Source of the DNA: a virus
DNA: 27,331 bases
Virus record (IMG/VR): IMGVR_UViG_3300048546_000799
Location: 1-27,331 of that record
Direction: 5' to 3' (one strand)
Shown: one piece after another, positions 20,276 to 27,331 of the stretch
Position numbering within the stretch: position 1 is the stretch's first letter
Layout: each line of letters opens with the position of its first letter
The notes under the pieces: model-generated
Told to the model about the DNA's origin: nothing
The model's database searches: none
What the model saw: only the letters and a program-made list of their open reading frames with translations
Program-made: the position numbers and the translations under genes

Positions 20276-21685
20276 ATGAGCCTGTCGGCCCTTTGTCGCG
20301 CGTTGGATTCCTTCGCTTCTGACAAGTTGTCCTTGTATTGGGACAAAGCCAGCCCCAAGCAGCTCGAGTTTCACCAAAGCCAGAGCCCTCGCCGACTGTT
20401 GAGAGCAGCCAATCAGGTCGGCAAGAGCTTTAGCGCGGGCGCAGAGACTTGGGCCAACGCTATTGGAGAGCATCCATGGAGGGAGACCCCCGCGTCTCCG
20501 TGTGTCGGTTGGGTGTTGGTGGCAGACCTGGAGAACCACTATCCGACCATATGCCGGAAGCTTCGTGAGACTGAGCCCGGGCACATGCTCAGCCCGTCCA
20601 CCAGCTACGACACCGCGCGCGGGTACAGGACCAAGGGGCGGAAGGTTATCGAGCTGAAGAACGGCAGCATCATTGAGTTCCGTTCCGGGAAGGGGGAAAT
20701 CACCGCGCTGGCCTCCGCAAGTTGCTCATTCCTCTGGATCGACGAAACCCCTTACCAGGCACATTTCGGCGAGGCCTTGGCCCGCGTTGCTGTGCGTCGT
20801 CTGCCAAGTGGTGCCCGCGCTCCGATGTGGATGTCATTCACGCCGATCGGGAGACCGGTGGAGTGGCTCAAGGAGATGGTCGAGGGGACGAAGGACCATC
20901 CACCCAACGAGCTGTGGCATCAGACAGTGGTCAGGCTCAACCCTCAGGACTGCCCCCATCGCTCACCGGAGAGCATCAAGCAACAACTGGCCAGCTATCT
21001 CCCCGGCGAATACGAGCAGAGAGCTAACGGAGCGTGGGAGGGGAACAGCCCGTCTAGGATGTTTAGCGGTTGGTCGCCCTCCTGTCTGCTGGATGATGAG
21101 GACCTTCCCCAAGGAGAGGTGTCCATCGGCCTGGCTTGGGACCACGGTGAGGACGTCGGCAGAGAGCTTTGCTTGCTGTATGCCTACGACGAGGACGAGC
21201 GGAGAGCATGGATACTCGACGAATGCGCCAGTCCCGGAAGGACCACAATTGACCAGGACGCGATGCAGGCGCTGCAGATGCTCGACCGCAACGGGATGAG
21301 TCTGGCGAGTGTTGACCGGCTGCACGGGGACACCAACTCAGCGGGCAAGGCGTCCCACCTCTCGAGCGTCAACCGACTGATGGAAGAAGCGTTAGCCAAG
21401 GCGCTCGGGATGCCCCCAAGCCGACCGCCCGTGACTATCCTTCCCGCTCGCAAGGGAAGTGGCAGCGTGGCCATGGGCTGTCGTGTTGTGAACAATGCGC
21501 TATTGTCCGGCCGGTTGAAGGTCTCCCCAAGGTGTCACAACCTCATCAAGGGGCTCGCTCATTGGCAGGGCCGCAAGACCGGTCCCGACGGCGAGCTGAC
21601 CCACGCCGTTGACTGCCTCAGATATGCTACGGTCGACACGCTCGACCCTCGAGCGCGCGGCGCTCACAGATTGGCGGTTCGTTAA
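20276..21685 (+). CDS. terL: Terminase large subunit
   Basis: A 469-aa packaging motor and nuclease. The ATPase motifs are RAANQVGKS (Walker A-like, 43-51, with K50) and FLWIDE (Walker B with D156-E157). The RNase H-like nuclease has D289 (GLAWDHGED), D352 (LHGDTN) and D446 (HAVDCLRYA), the usual three acidic residues. The start at ATG 20276 has only a weak signal (CTCAGG), 31 bases after the small subunit. The stop overlaps the portal ATG (TAATG). All key residues look intact. Confidence 0.92.
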   Translation: MSLSALCRALDSFASDKLSLYWDKASPKQLEFHQSQSPRRLLRAANQVGKSFSAGAETWANAIGEHPWRETPASPCVGWVLVADLENHYPTICRKLRETEPGHMLSPSTSYDTARGYRTKGRKVIELKNGSIIEFRSGKGEITALASASCSFLWIDETPYQAHFGEALARVAVRRLPSGARAPMWMSFTPIGRPVEWLKEMVEGTKDHPPNELWHQTVVRLNPQDCPHRSPESIKQQLASYLPGEYEQRANGAWEGNSPSRMFSGWSPSCLLDDEDLPQGEVSIGLAWDHGEDVGRELCLLYAYDEDERRAWILDECASPGRTTIDQDAMQALQMLDRNGMSLASVDRLHGDTNSAGKASHLSSVNRLMEEALAKALGMPPSRPPVTILPARKGSGSVAMGCRVVNNALLSGRLKVSPRCHNLIKGLAHWQGRKTGPDGELTHAVDCLRYATVDTLDPRARGAHRLAVR

Positions 21686-23151
21686 TGCAGTATTACAGCG
21701 CGATGTCATCGATCGTCCCCCTCCCAACGGGGGACGGTGACCAACAGCGTCGAGCGCACTCTGCTCTCCGTCGTCGCATGCTCCAGGGCAATTGGCAGCA
21801 GGACCTCGAAGCCCGAGTTCGAGCCTTCTTTCCTCCCACCTCCGTGGCTCGTTTCGGCTCTCTGGACCTCTCGCGCAACGTGTTCCGGAGTGTGACCAAC
21901 AGCCTATCTCAGCTGTATAGCTATCCCCCTTCGGTGTCCCACGCTGACATGACAGACGAGCAGTCTGCAGCCTTCGCGCAGGAGCTGAACGCCTGCGGAC
22001 TTTGGCCACTGCTGGCACAGAACCAGAACCTCACGGTGGGCCTTCGTGAGTCGCTCGTCCGGCTTGACTACCTGTCCCAAGGAGACGGCGGGAAAGCACA
22101 GGTCAGGCTTGTCCCGGCTGATATGGTCTATTGCGAGGCCAGCGCAGACAGTCCCGACGAGCCAAACTATGTCATCGAGGCCCGCGTCCGACTCATCAAG
22201 GACCAGACCGGCAAGTCGTCCAAGGTCTGGACGTGGGACGTGTTGGACGTTCGGAACCCTGAAGAGCCGAGCTACAAGGTGATCCTCCCCGACGAGGACC
22301 TGAACGTAGACGGCGGTCAGGCCGACCTGACCGAGCAGGTATTGGGCGGGACGTTTGACGGCGCCGACTATCCCTACATTGTGGACGGTCAGCCGGTCAT
22401 TCCCTACGTGCTCTACCATCGCCAGCGGTCAAACCAACTGTGGTCCCCCTATGCCGGCCGCGAGCTGGTAGACGCAACCCTGCAGGTCGGCGCGCTTTAT
22501 TCGTTGTGGGGCTATCTGGTGCGCGACGCATCGCACCCACTGCGCTATCTGTCCGGTGCCAAGATTCGAGGAACTCAGCAGCGCGGGAGCGGGAGCGCAG
22601 CACGACAGGAAGTACACGTTGACCCAACTGCAATCCTGCAACTCATACCCGATGGTGGAACGCCAGTGCAGGCGGGCCAGTGGGCTGCAGGGGCCGACCC
22701 GGAACGGCTCCAACTCGCGATCCAATCCTTTGAGATATCAGCCGCGGCCCATGGTGGGCTCCAGCCCGACGACCTGCAAAGGACCGGAGGACCCGAGTCG
22801 GGTGTTGCTATTGCGCTCAAGCGTGAGGCCGTCCGCGAACATCAGCGGATGATGGTTCCCGAGTTCGAACGGGGTGACCAAGGGACGCTCTCCCGCATCG
22901 CCTCCCTGCTCAATCGATACAAGGGGACCAACTATCCCGAAGCCGGTTGGCGCATCAGATACCCCGGCCTACCGCTGAGCCCGCAAGAGCGGTCCATCAG
23001 GCTCGAGGAGGCGCGGGCAGAGATTGCCTTGGGCGTGGCCTCGCTGGTTGATGTTGTGCTCGCGAAGAATCCTGGTTGGACGCGAGAAGAGGCGCAGTCC
23101 CACCTTGACCTAATCCAGAGAGAGCGGCGGGTATATCCTGCTGCTGAATGA
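21685..23151 (+). CDS. Portal protein
   Basis: A 488-aa protein that starts inside the terminase stop (TAATG) and precedes a scaffold and the major capsid. Recognisable portal features include an N-terminal helical region with RNVFRSVTNSLSQLYSYPP, a central beta/wing region (VYCEASAD through VWTWDVLDV), PVIPYVLYHR, a helical stem (ELVDATLQVGALYSLW), and a C-terminal crown with R-x-M-M-V-P-E-F. It forms the dodecameric channel at the capsid vertex through which DNA passes. The length is typical for siphoviruses. Confidence 0.87.
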   Translation: MQYYSAMSSIVPLPTGDGDQQRRAHSALRRRMLQGNWQQDLEARVRAFFPPTSVARFGSLDLSRNVFRSVTNSLSQLYSYPPSVSHADMTDEQSAAFAQELNACGLWPLLAQNQNLTVGLRESLVRLDYLSQGDGGKAQVRLVPADMVYCEASADSPDEPNYVIEARVRLIKDQTGKSSKVWTWDVLDVRNPEEPSYKVILPDEDLNVDGGQADLTEQVLGGTFDGADYPYIVDGQPVIPYVLYHRQRSNQLWSPYAGRELVDATLQVGALYSLWGYLVRDASHPLRYLSGAKIRGTQQRGSGSAARQEVHVDPTAILQLIPDGGTPVQAGQWAAGADPERLQLAIQSFEISAAAHGGLQPDDLQRTGGPESGVAIALKREAVREHQRMMVPEFERGDQGTLSRIASLLNRYKGTNYPEAGWRIRYPGLPLSPQERSIRLEEARAEIALGVASLVDVVLAKNPGWTREEAQSHLDLIQRERRVYPAAE

Positions 23152-23162
23152 GGGAGAGAGAC

Positions 23163-23801
23163 ATGACAGAAGAGACCACAATTCCGAAGCCCCGTTTCGA
23201 TGCAGTGCTCACCCGAGCCAAGGAAGCAGAGGCCGCGTTGGCTGCCCTGCAGACTCAACATCAAGAACTGACCAGCAGCGCCAAGAATTGGCAGCGGGAT
23301 GCAGAGATTGCGGCCGAGCTGAGAACCGAGCGCGATACCCTGACCGCTCAGCTGCAGAGCCAGCGACAAACGAGTGAGGCAAACCTTGCCATGGTATCGG
23401 CTGGCGTCACTGACACCGAGGTTCGTGACTACGCACTGCACCGATACAACCAGCAGCTTGGTGGGGAAGAGTCCAGGGAATGGTCTGACTGGTGGAGCTC
23501 TCAGACTGAGTCGCCGTCTGCGGTACTGCGCCCATTCTTGCAGCCCGCAACCGCTGCCGCCGCCCCTCCCCAGTCGGTTGAAACCCCGGCCCCGGCACTG
23601 TCAACAGCCCCAGCCGCTGTCCCGGAACCAGCCCCCACCGCTGCTCCCGCCGCCCCTCAGTCGAACGCCGGGACACTGCCAACGCCAGCCGCCGCGCAAG
23701 CCTACACTCCAGGCTCAATCGCATCGCTCCCAAGAGCGGCCAGAAAGGCAGCGCTCGCTGCGGCCATGAACAACGGCTCAGGGGGCTGGCCTTTCAATTG
23801 A
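23163..23801 (+). CDS. Capsid scaffolding protein
   Basis: A 212-aa protein, ATG 23163 with GGGAGAGAG upstream; an earlier in-frame start at 23148 is not favoured. The N-terminal half is a long coiled coil (LTRAKEAEAALAALQTQHQE, then ELRTERDTLTAQLQSQ). The C-terminal half is Pro/Ala-rich and disordered, ending in a small helix (RAARKAALAAAMN) that may bind capsid. This is the usual build of siphovirus scaffolds, and it lies between portal and capsid. No protease was found nearby, so it may leave the shell uncut. Confidence 0.75.
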   Translation: MTEETTIPKPRFDAVLTRAKEAEAALAALQTQHQELTSSAKNWQRDAEIAAELRTERDTLTAQLQSQRQTSEANLAMVSAGVTDTEVRDYALHRYNQQLGGEESREWSDWWSSQTESPSAVLRPFLQPATAAAAPPQSVETPAPALSTAPAAVPEPAPTAAPAAPQSNAGTLPTPAAAQAYTPGSIASLPRAARKAALAAAMNNGSGGWPFN

Positions 23802-23806
23802 CTGGT

Positions 23807-23828
23807 GGGGCTTCTGCCCCCTATTTTA
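23807..23828 (+). terminator. Partial terminator between scaffold and capsid genes
   Basis: GGGGC (23807-23811), loop TTCT, GCCCC (23816-23820), then CTATTTTAAA. It sits directly after the scaffold stop. Read-through would still supply the capsid gene; it could trim upstream transcripts or mark a processing site. Confidence 0.5.
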
Positions 23829-23943
23829 AATCATACCCCCACAGGCGCCGCCGGCCACAACGGGCGAAGGGGGACGCGGGGCCGCCTCCCCTTAGGGCGA
23901 GAGACGAAACACACACCGCGCCCCGTGCGCACAGGAAAAGAAC

Positions 23944-24864
23944 ATGGCGAACGAAATAACTTTTACAGGCTCAGGCAACGTCAGAGCTGCAGAAATCCTG
24001 AACGGTCTCTTGTGGGAGACCCTGGTCGACCGCACTGACCTCCGCAACACCCTCATCCGACTCGGCGACGTCGGTGGATCGGGCTCTGACACGCTCAAGA
24101 CCCCAACCGTTAGCTTCGACGACCCCTTCGCCGCTGCGAACGCAAATGAGACCAGCGCGGCCGGGAACAGTGCCCTTGGCATTGGTTCGGTTTCGATGGC
24201 TGTAGCTCAGCAGATTCTGGTCTACCAGCTTTCTGATAAGTTCATGATCACTGGCGGGGCCGGCAACCTCAACATGCAGCAGATTGCGGCATCGATGGCA
24301 GACTCCTATCTGCTCCGCGTCACTGACCTGGTGTGCAGCGCTGCAGAGGGCTTTACCACCGACGTGACCGCTTCCACCTTCATGGACGTCGACAACTTCG
24401 TTGCGGCCATGGCTCAGCTTGAGCAGTCGAGCGTACCTGGCCCCTACTCCGCGGTCCTGCACCATGGGCAGTGGACCGGCCTGCAGAGCAGCCTTCGCGC
24501 TGAGACGGGCGCCGTTGCATACGCACCGGCAACCTATGAGCAGATCCAGATGAAGGGTCCCGGATACGTCGGAAACGTACTTGGAGTTGACTGTTACAGC
24601 ACTAACTCCGTCAGTAACGATGGGACCCACTACAACGGTTCCATGTACGGACTCGGCGGGATTGCCTACGTCGAGGCCAGCCCCCGTCAGGCTATGCCTG
24701 GCAGCATGGCCGCACTCGTAACGCCCGCGGGATCCCCCGTGTACGTCGAGTTCGACCGACAGGGTGACCCCGGTTTGACTCAGGTCATCGGGCACGCCTT
24801 CTGTCAGGTCAGCATCCTTGAGGATGCCCGCGGTGTTGGCGTCCTTTCCGACGTCCTGCCGTAG
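23944..24864 (+). CDS. Major capsid protein (HK97-fold type)
   Basis: A 306-aa protein, ATG 23944 with GGAAAAG upstream and a 142-bp leader. It has the expected capsid layout: an N-terminal arm with AAEILNGLLWETLVDRTDL, a central helix-rich region with QQIAASMADSYLLRVTDLV (spine helix), a MAQLEQSS.../LHHGQWTGLQ segment, and a late beta region with VYVEFDRQG. Position after the scaffold and before small head proteins supports it. It is flanked by RNA hairpins on both sides, which may raise its expression. Confidence 0.82.
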   Translation: MANEITFTGSGNVRAAEILNGLLWETLVDRTDLRNTLIRLGDVGGSGSDTLKTPTVSFDDPFAAANANETSAAGNSALGIGSVSMAVAQQILVYQLSDKFMITGGAGNLNMQQIAASMADSYLLRVTDLVCSAAEGFTTDVTASTFMDVDNFVAAMAQLEQSSVPGPYSAVLHHGQWTGLQSSLRAETGAVAYAPATYEQIQMKGPGYVGNVLGVDCYSTNSVSNDGTHYNGSMYGLGGIAYVEASPRQAMPGSMAALVTPAGSPVYVEFDRQGDPGLTQVIGHAFCQVSILEDARGVGVLSDVLP

Positions 24865-24879
24865 TAGGTAAACAGACGA

Positions 24880-24912
24880 GGGAGGGGAAGGGGCCGCGCT
24901 CCTTCTCCTCCC
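24880..24912 (+). other. Strong hairpin downstream of the capsid gene
   Basis: GGGAGGGGAAGG (24880-24891) pairs with CCTTCTCCTCCC (24901-24912) over 12 positions with one G-U; loop GGCCGCGCT. No T-run follows, so RNA stabilisation or processing is as likely as termination. Confidence 0.6.
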
Positions 24913-24946
24913 CAGTCGCCACAAACCACGAAAGAGGGAGAGAAAC

Positions 24947-25618
24947 ATGGCAGCAATCATTGGACAGCCCGCGGTCCCAATCAGCAACCAGGTGGGTGAA
25001 AGCAAGCTACCGAAGAAGCGGGCCCGCAGAATGCACCAGTGGGTTTACCGGTGGCACCCTAAGAGGTGGCATTTCTACAAGGACGCAGGCACGCGCGGCG
25101 AGTGGCTCCCGCGCCTTGGCCGAATCTCATTCGATGCGGGTCAGTCCAACGTTCAGGAGAACGGGAACATCACGCTTGCCATGGCCAGCGCTCAGGAGCA
25201 GGGGTGGTCAGTCATCCGGCCCAACGATGAGCGACTCGGGCCTCACCAGAGCTATATGCAGGCCGTCCCCGTTGAGGGAGGGGGCAAGGCGTATACGTCA
25301 AGGTTCAAGGCCTACAGCATTGAGGGCGGGATGGTCTTTGAAGACTTTGACCGCCAGGGCTACTACGCCTTTCTTCGCCACTTGGTAGACGCGGGAATCG
25401 TCGCGCCGATGTCCAAGAACATCCGGTCTTACCACCTTCGCCGGCACAAGGAGCGGGTCGAGCGCGCTGAGGCATCAGCGGCCAACATGCCCCACAATGC
25501 GATGCTGCAGGCACGCGCCAACAGACTCCGAGAGACCCACGAGGCAATGACTGAAACCTACAAGCCGAAGCGTCCCGGAAGGCCGAAGAAGCCCAAGACC
25601 ACAGAGGCGCAAGCATGA
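24947..25618 (+). CDS. Unknown virion-region protein with AT-hook-like tail
   Basis: A 223-aa basic protein, ATG 24947 with GAGGGAGAG upstream. The N-terminal part is basic and aromatic (MHQWVYRWHPKRWHFYKD). The middle forms a mixed alpha/beta domain. The C-terminal end is helical, then a basic tail (YKPKRPGRPKKPK) resembling an AT-hook (core GRP flanked by Lys/Arg). It could be a minor head protein contacting DNA. It overlaps the next gene (ATGA). No family recognised. Confidence 0.7.
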   Translation: MAAIIGQPAVPISNQVGESKLPKKRARRMHQWVYRWHPKRWHFYKDAGTRGEWLPRLGRISFDAGQSNVQENGNITLAMASAQEQGWSVIRPNDERLGPHQSYMQAVPVEGGGKAYTSRFKAYSIEGGMVFEDFDRQGYYAFLRHLVDAGIVAPMSKNIRSYHLRRHKERVERAEASAANMPHNAMLQARANRLRETHEAMTETYKPKRPGRPKKPKTTEAQA

Positions 25619-25752
25619 GCGGGGAGCGCCAGGGCGGACGGGAGACGGTCGACAGATTGACCAAACGAATGAGAGAATCCGGCATGTCTTCCGACGCCGC
25701 GAAGCAGCGGGCAGTTGAGGCGGTACGGAAACTAGACAAGACCAAGAGGTAA
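25615..25752 (+). CDS. 45-residue small protein
   Basis: A short gene whose ATG overlaps the previous stop (ATGA) and which ends two bases before the next ATG. It is charged and helical (RETVDRLTKRMRESG, then DAAKQRAVEAVRKLDK). Tight spacing on both sides supports it as a coding part of the operon. Function unknown. Confidence 0.6.
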   Translation: MSGERQGGRETVDRLTKRMRESGMSSDAAKQRAVEAVRKLDKTKR

Positions 25753-25754
25753 CC

Positions 25755-26030
25755 ATGGCACGGATACAGACACAGGCAACATCTGACTCCTTCGGCTCGG
25801 GGCTATCGCTAGAGTCCGGCACCACTCAAGTAGAGGTATCTTTCCTTGACTCGGGGGCGCTGGTGGCCGGGACGGTGAAGATCCTTGACCCCGCCTCAAA
25901 TGCGCTCGAGATTCCAATCGGCGCAAACCAGTCGTACAGCTTCAGCCTTCCCAAGGGAATTGGCAAAGACTGGCAGGTCAAGCTCAAGGCGGCGTCCGGA
26001 ACCCCAACCGGCCAGCTGCTGGAGTCCTAG
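25755..26030 (+). CDS. Small beta-rich head protein, unknown
   Basis: A 91-aa protein, ATG 25755 with GAGG five bases upstream. It consists of alternating beta strands (TTQVEVSFLDSG, LVAGTVKILDPASN, QSYSFSLPKG, WQVKLKAASG) with no helix. It lies just after the capsid genes and next to another beta-rich protein, so a head-decoration or capsid-stabilising role is plausible. No family recognised. Confidence 0.6.
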   Translation: MARIQTQATSDSFGSGLSLESGTTQVEVSFLDSGALVAGTVKILDPASNALEIPIGANQSYSFSLPKGIGKDWQVKLKAASGTPTGQLLES

Positions 26031-26033
26031 CCC

Positions 26034-26839
<806 letters not shown>

Positions 26840-26843
<4 letters not shown>

Positions 26844-27022
26844 TTATCCGACAAGTGTCCAAGCAGCAGATGGGGCCTACCCAGACGGACCTGGAGCCCA
26901 CATACACGATTAGGCTGGAAATAACTGAAGCCGAATCAGACGCAGTAACCAACAACACCGAGCGCGCCACATGCTGGCGCCTACTGCAGGAGGCTATCGC
27001 CGCCTGGGAGGCAGCGCAGTAG
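26840..27022 (+). CDS. Small protein, unknown
   Basis: A 60-aa protein coupled to the upstream gene (ATGA) and ending one base before the connector gene start. It has a beta strand pair (TYTIRLEITEAESDAV) and a C-terminal helix (CWRLLQEAIAAWEAAQ). Probably a minor virion component; no family recognised. Confidence 0.6.
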
Positions 27023-27023
27023 G

Positions 27024-27331
27024 ATGCCATTCACCGACTATGCGCCGCGCTTCCCCCTGCCTGAGTTCCTCGTGCGCGCTCAGGATAACGACATTGAAGC
27101 GGCCATTTATCGGGACGGGGCAATCGCTGCGCCCGCTTCCGGGACGGTGACTATCTATGATGACAGCGGCACGAAAGTCGTTGATGGCGCGGCCATCACG
27201 GTGGTCAGCTCCAAGGCAACCTACACCGTCACCGCGGCGACACTCCCTGATACCAAAGCGCTGTCAGACCTTTGGCAGGTTCGGTGGGCGCTGGTCATGT
27301 CGGACGGGCAGACCTATACGTTCACAAGGGA
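27024..27331 (+). CDS. Head-tail connector-like virion protein, 5' part
   Basis: The 5' part of the gene that continues at window position 2 after circular closure (unit-genome length about 252 aa). ATG 27024 lies one base after the previous stop. The N-terminus (PFTDYAPRFPLPEFLVRAQ) is followed by Ig-like strands (IEAAIYRDGAI, GTVTIYDDSG). The last 153 bases duplicate the window start and carry the Val form of the Ala/Val difference. Confidence 0.6.
   Translation, partial: MPFTDYAPRFPLPEFLVRAQDNDIEAAIYRDGAIAAPASGTVTIYDDSGTKVVDGAAITVVSSKATYTVTAATLPDTKALSDLWQVRWALVMSDGQTYTFTR
27179..27331. repeat. Right copy of the 153-bp window-end repeat
   Basis: Matches 1-153 with one mismatch (T at 27205 against C at 27). 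It marks closure of the circular map. Confidence 0.9.

Noticed and set aside
23805-24038. A 77-codon frame covering the capsid leader and overlapping the capsid start
   Set aside because: Poor composition, no ribosome binding site, out of frame with the capsid gene; the region is better explained as a structured leader.
23971-25005. A 344-codon open frame on the minus strand opposite the capsid gene
   Set aside because: It is the antisense shadow of a GC-rich gene, has no ribosome binding site and no recognisable domain, and crosses the intergenic hairpin.

Overview
The window is one complete, circularly permuted genome of a tailed bacteriophage with a long non-contractile tail (siphovirus type). 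The first 153 bases recur as the last 153 with one mismatch, so the unit genome is about 27,178 bp and the window ends cut a virion gene in two. The sequence is GC-rich and densely coded, with many ATGA, TAATG and TGATG stop/start overlaps and strong GGAG-type ribosome binding sites. The host is a bacterium: there is a peptidoglycan amidase, an SSB with a bacterial-type acidic DLPF tail, and sigma70-like promoters. I cannot name the host. No integrase, DNA polymerase, helicase, primase or tRNA gene was recognised.

Layout. (1) Virion genes run rightward from about 19.8 kb through the artificial junction to 10.3 kb: small terminase, large terminase, portal, scaffold, major capsid, several small head/neck proteins, connector, two gp10-like proteins, tail tube, tail chaperone with a probable -1 frameshift, tape measure, a large sialidase-like (Asp-box) tail protein, and a tail hub-like protein. 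A strong stem-loop closes this operon. (2) A one-gene cassette (10.39-10.79 kb) follows, with its own promoter and terminator. (3) A leftward operon (18.04 down to 10.80 kb) starts with a ribbon-helix-helix regulator. It then carries small unknown genes, a C5-cytosine methyltransferase, an overlapping or duplicated companion protein, a recombination set (annealing protein, SSB, Fe-S PD-(D/E)XK nuclease, RusA) and the lysis genes. (4) A short rightward early operon (18.13-18.96 kb) is divergent from it. An AT-rich palindrome and a long C-run tract follow, then a zinc-cluster protein leading into the terminase genes.

How it fits together. The divergent 18.04-18.21 kb region looks like the control centre. 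The RHH gene has a repeated 8-mer in its own upstream region. The rightward early promoter shares an identical 20-mer, a palindrome and a 5'UTR hairpin with the isolated cassette at 10.39 kb. The recombination genes probably support replication on host machinery. A perfect TTGACA box ahead of the terminase genes is the best late-promoter candidate.

Most notable: the methyltransferase gene appears to be dual-coded. A second protein lies in another frame inside it, with its own ribosome binding site. The next gene downstream is a diverged copy of that second protein, in which the methyltransferase frame has decayed and the alternative frame is kept.
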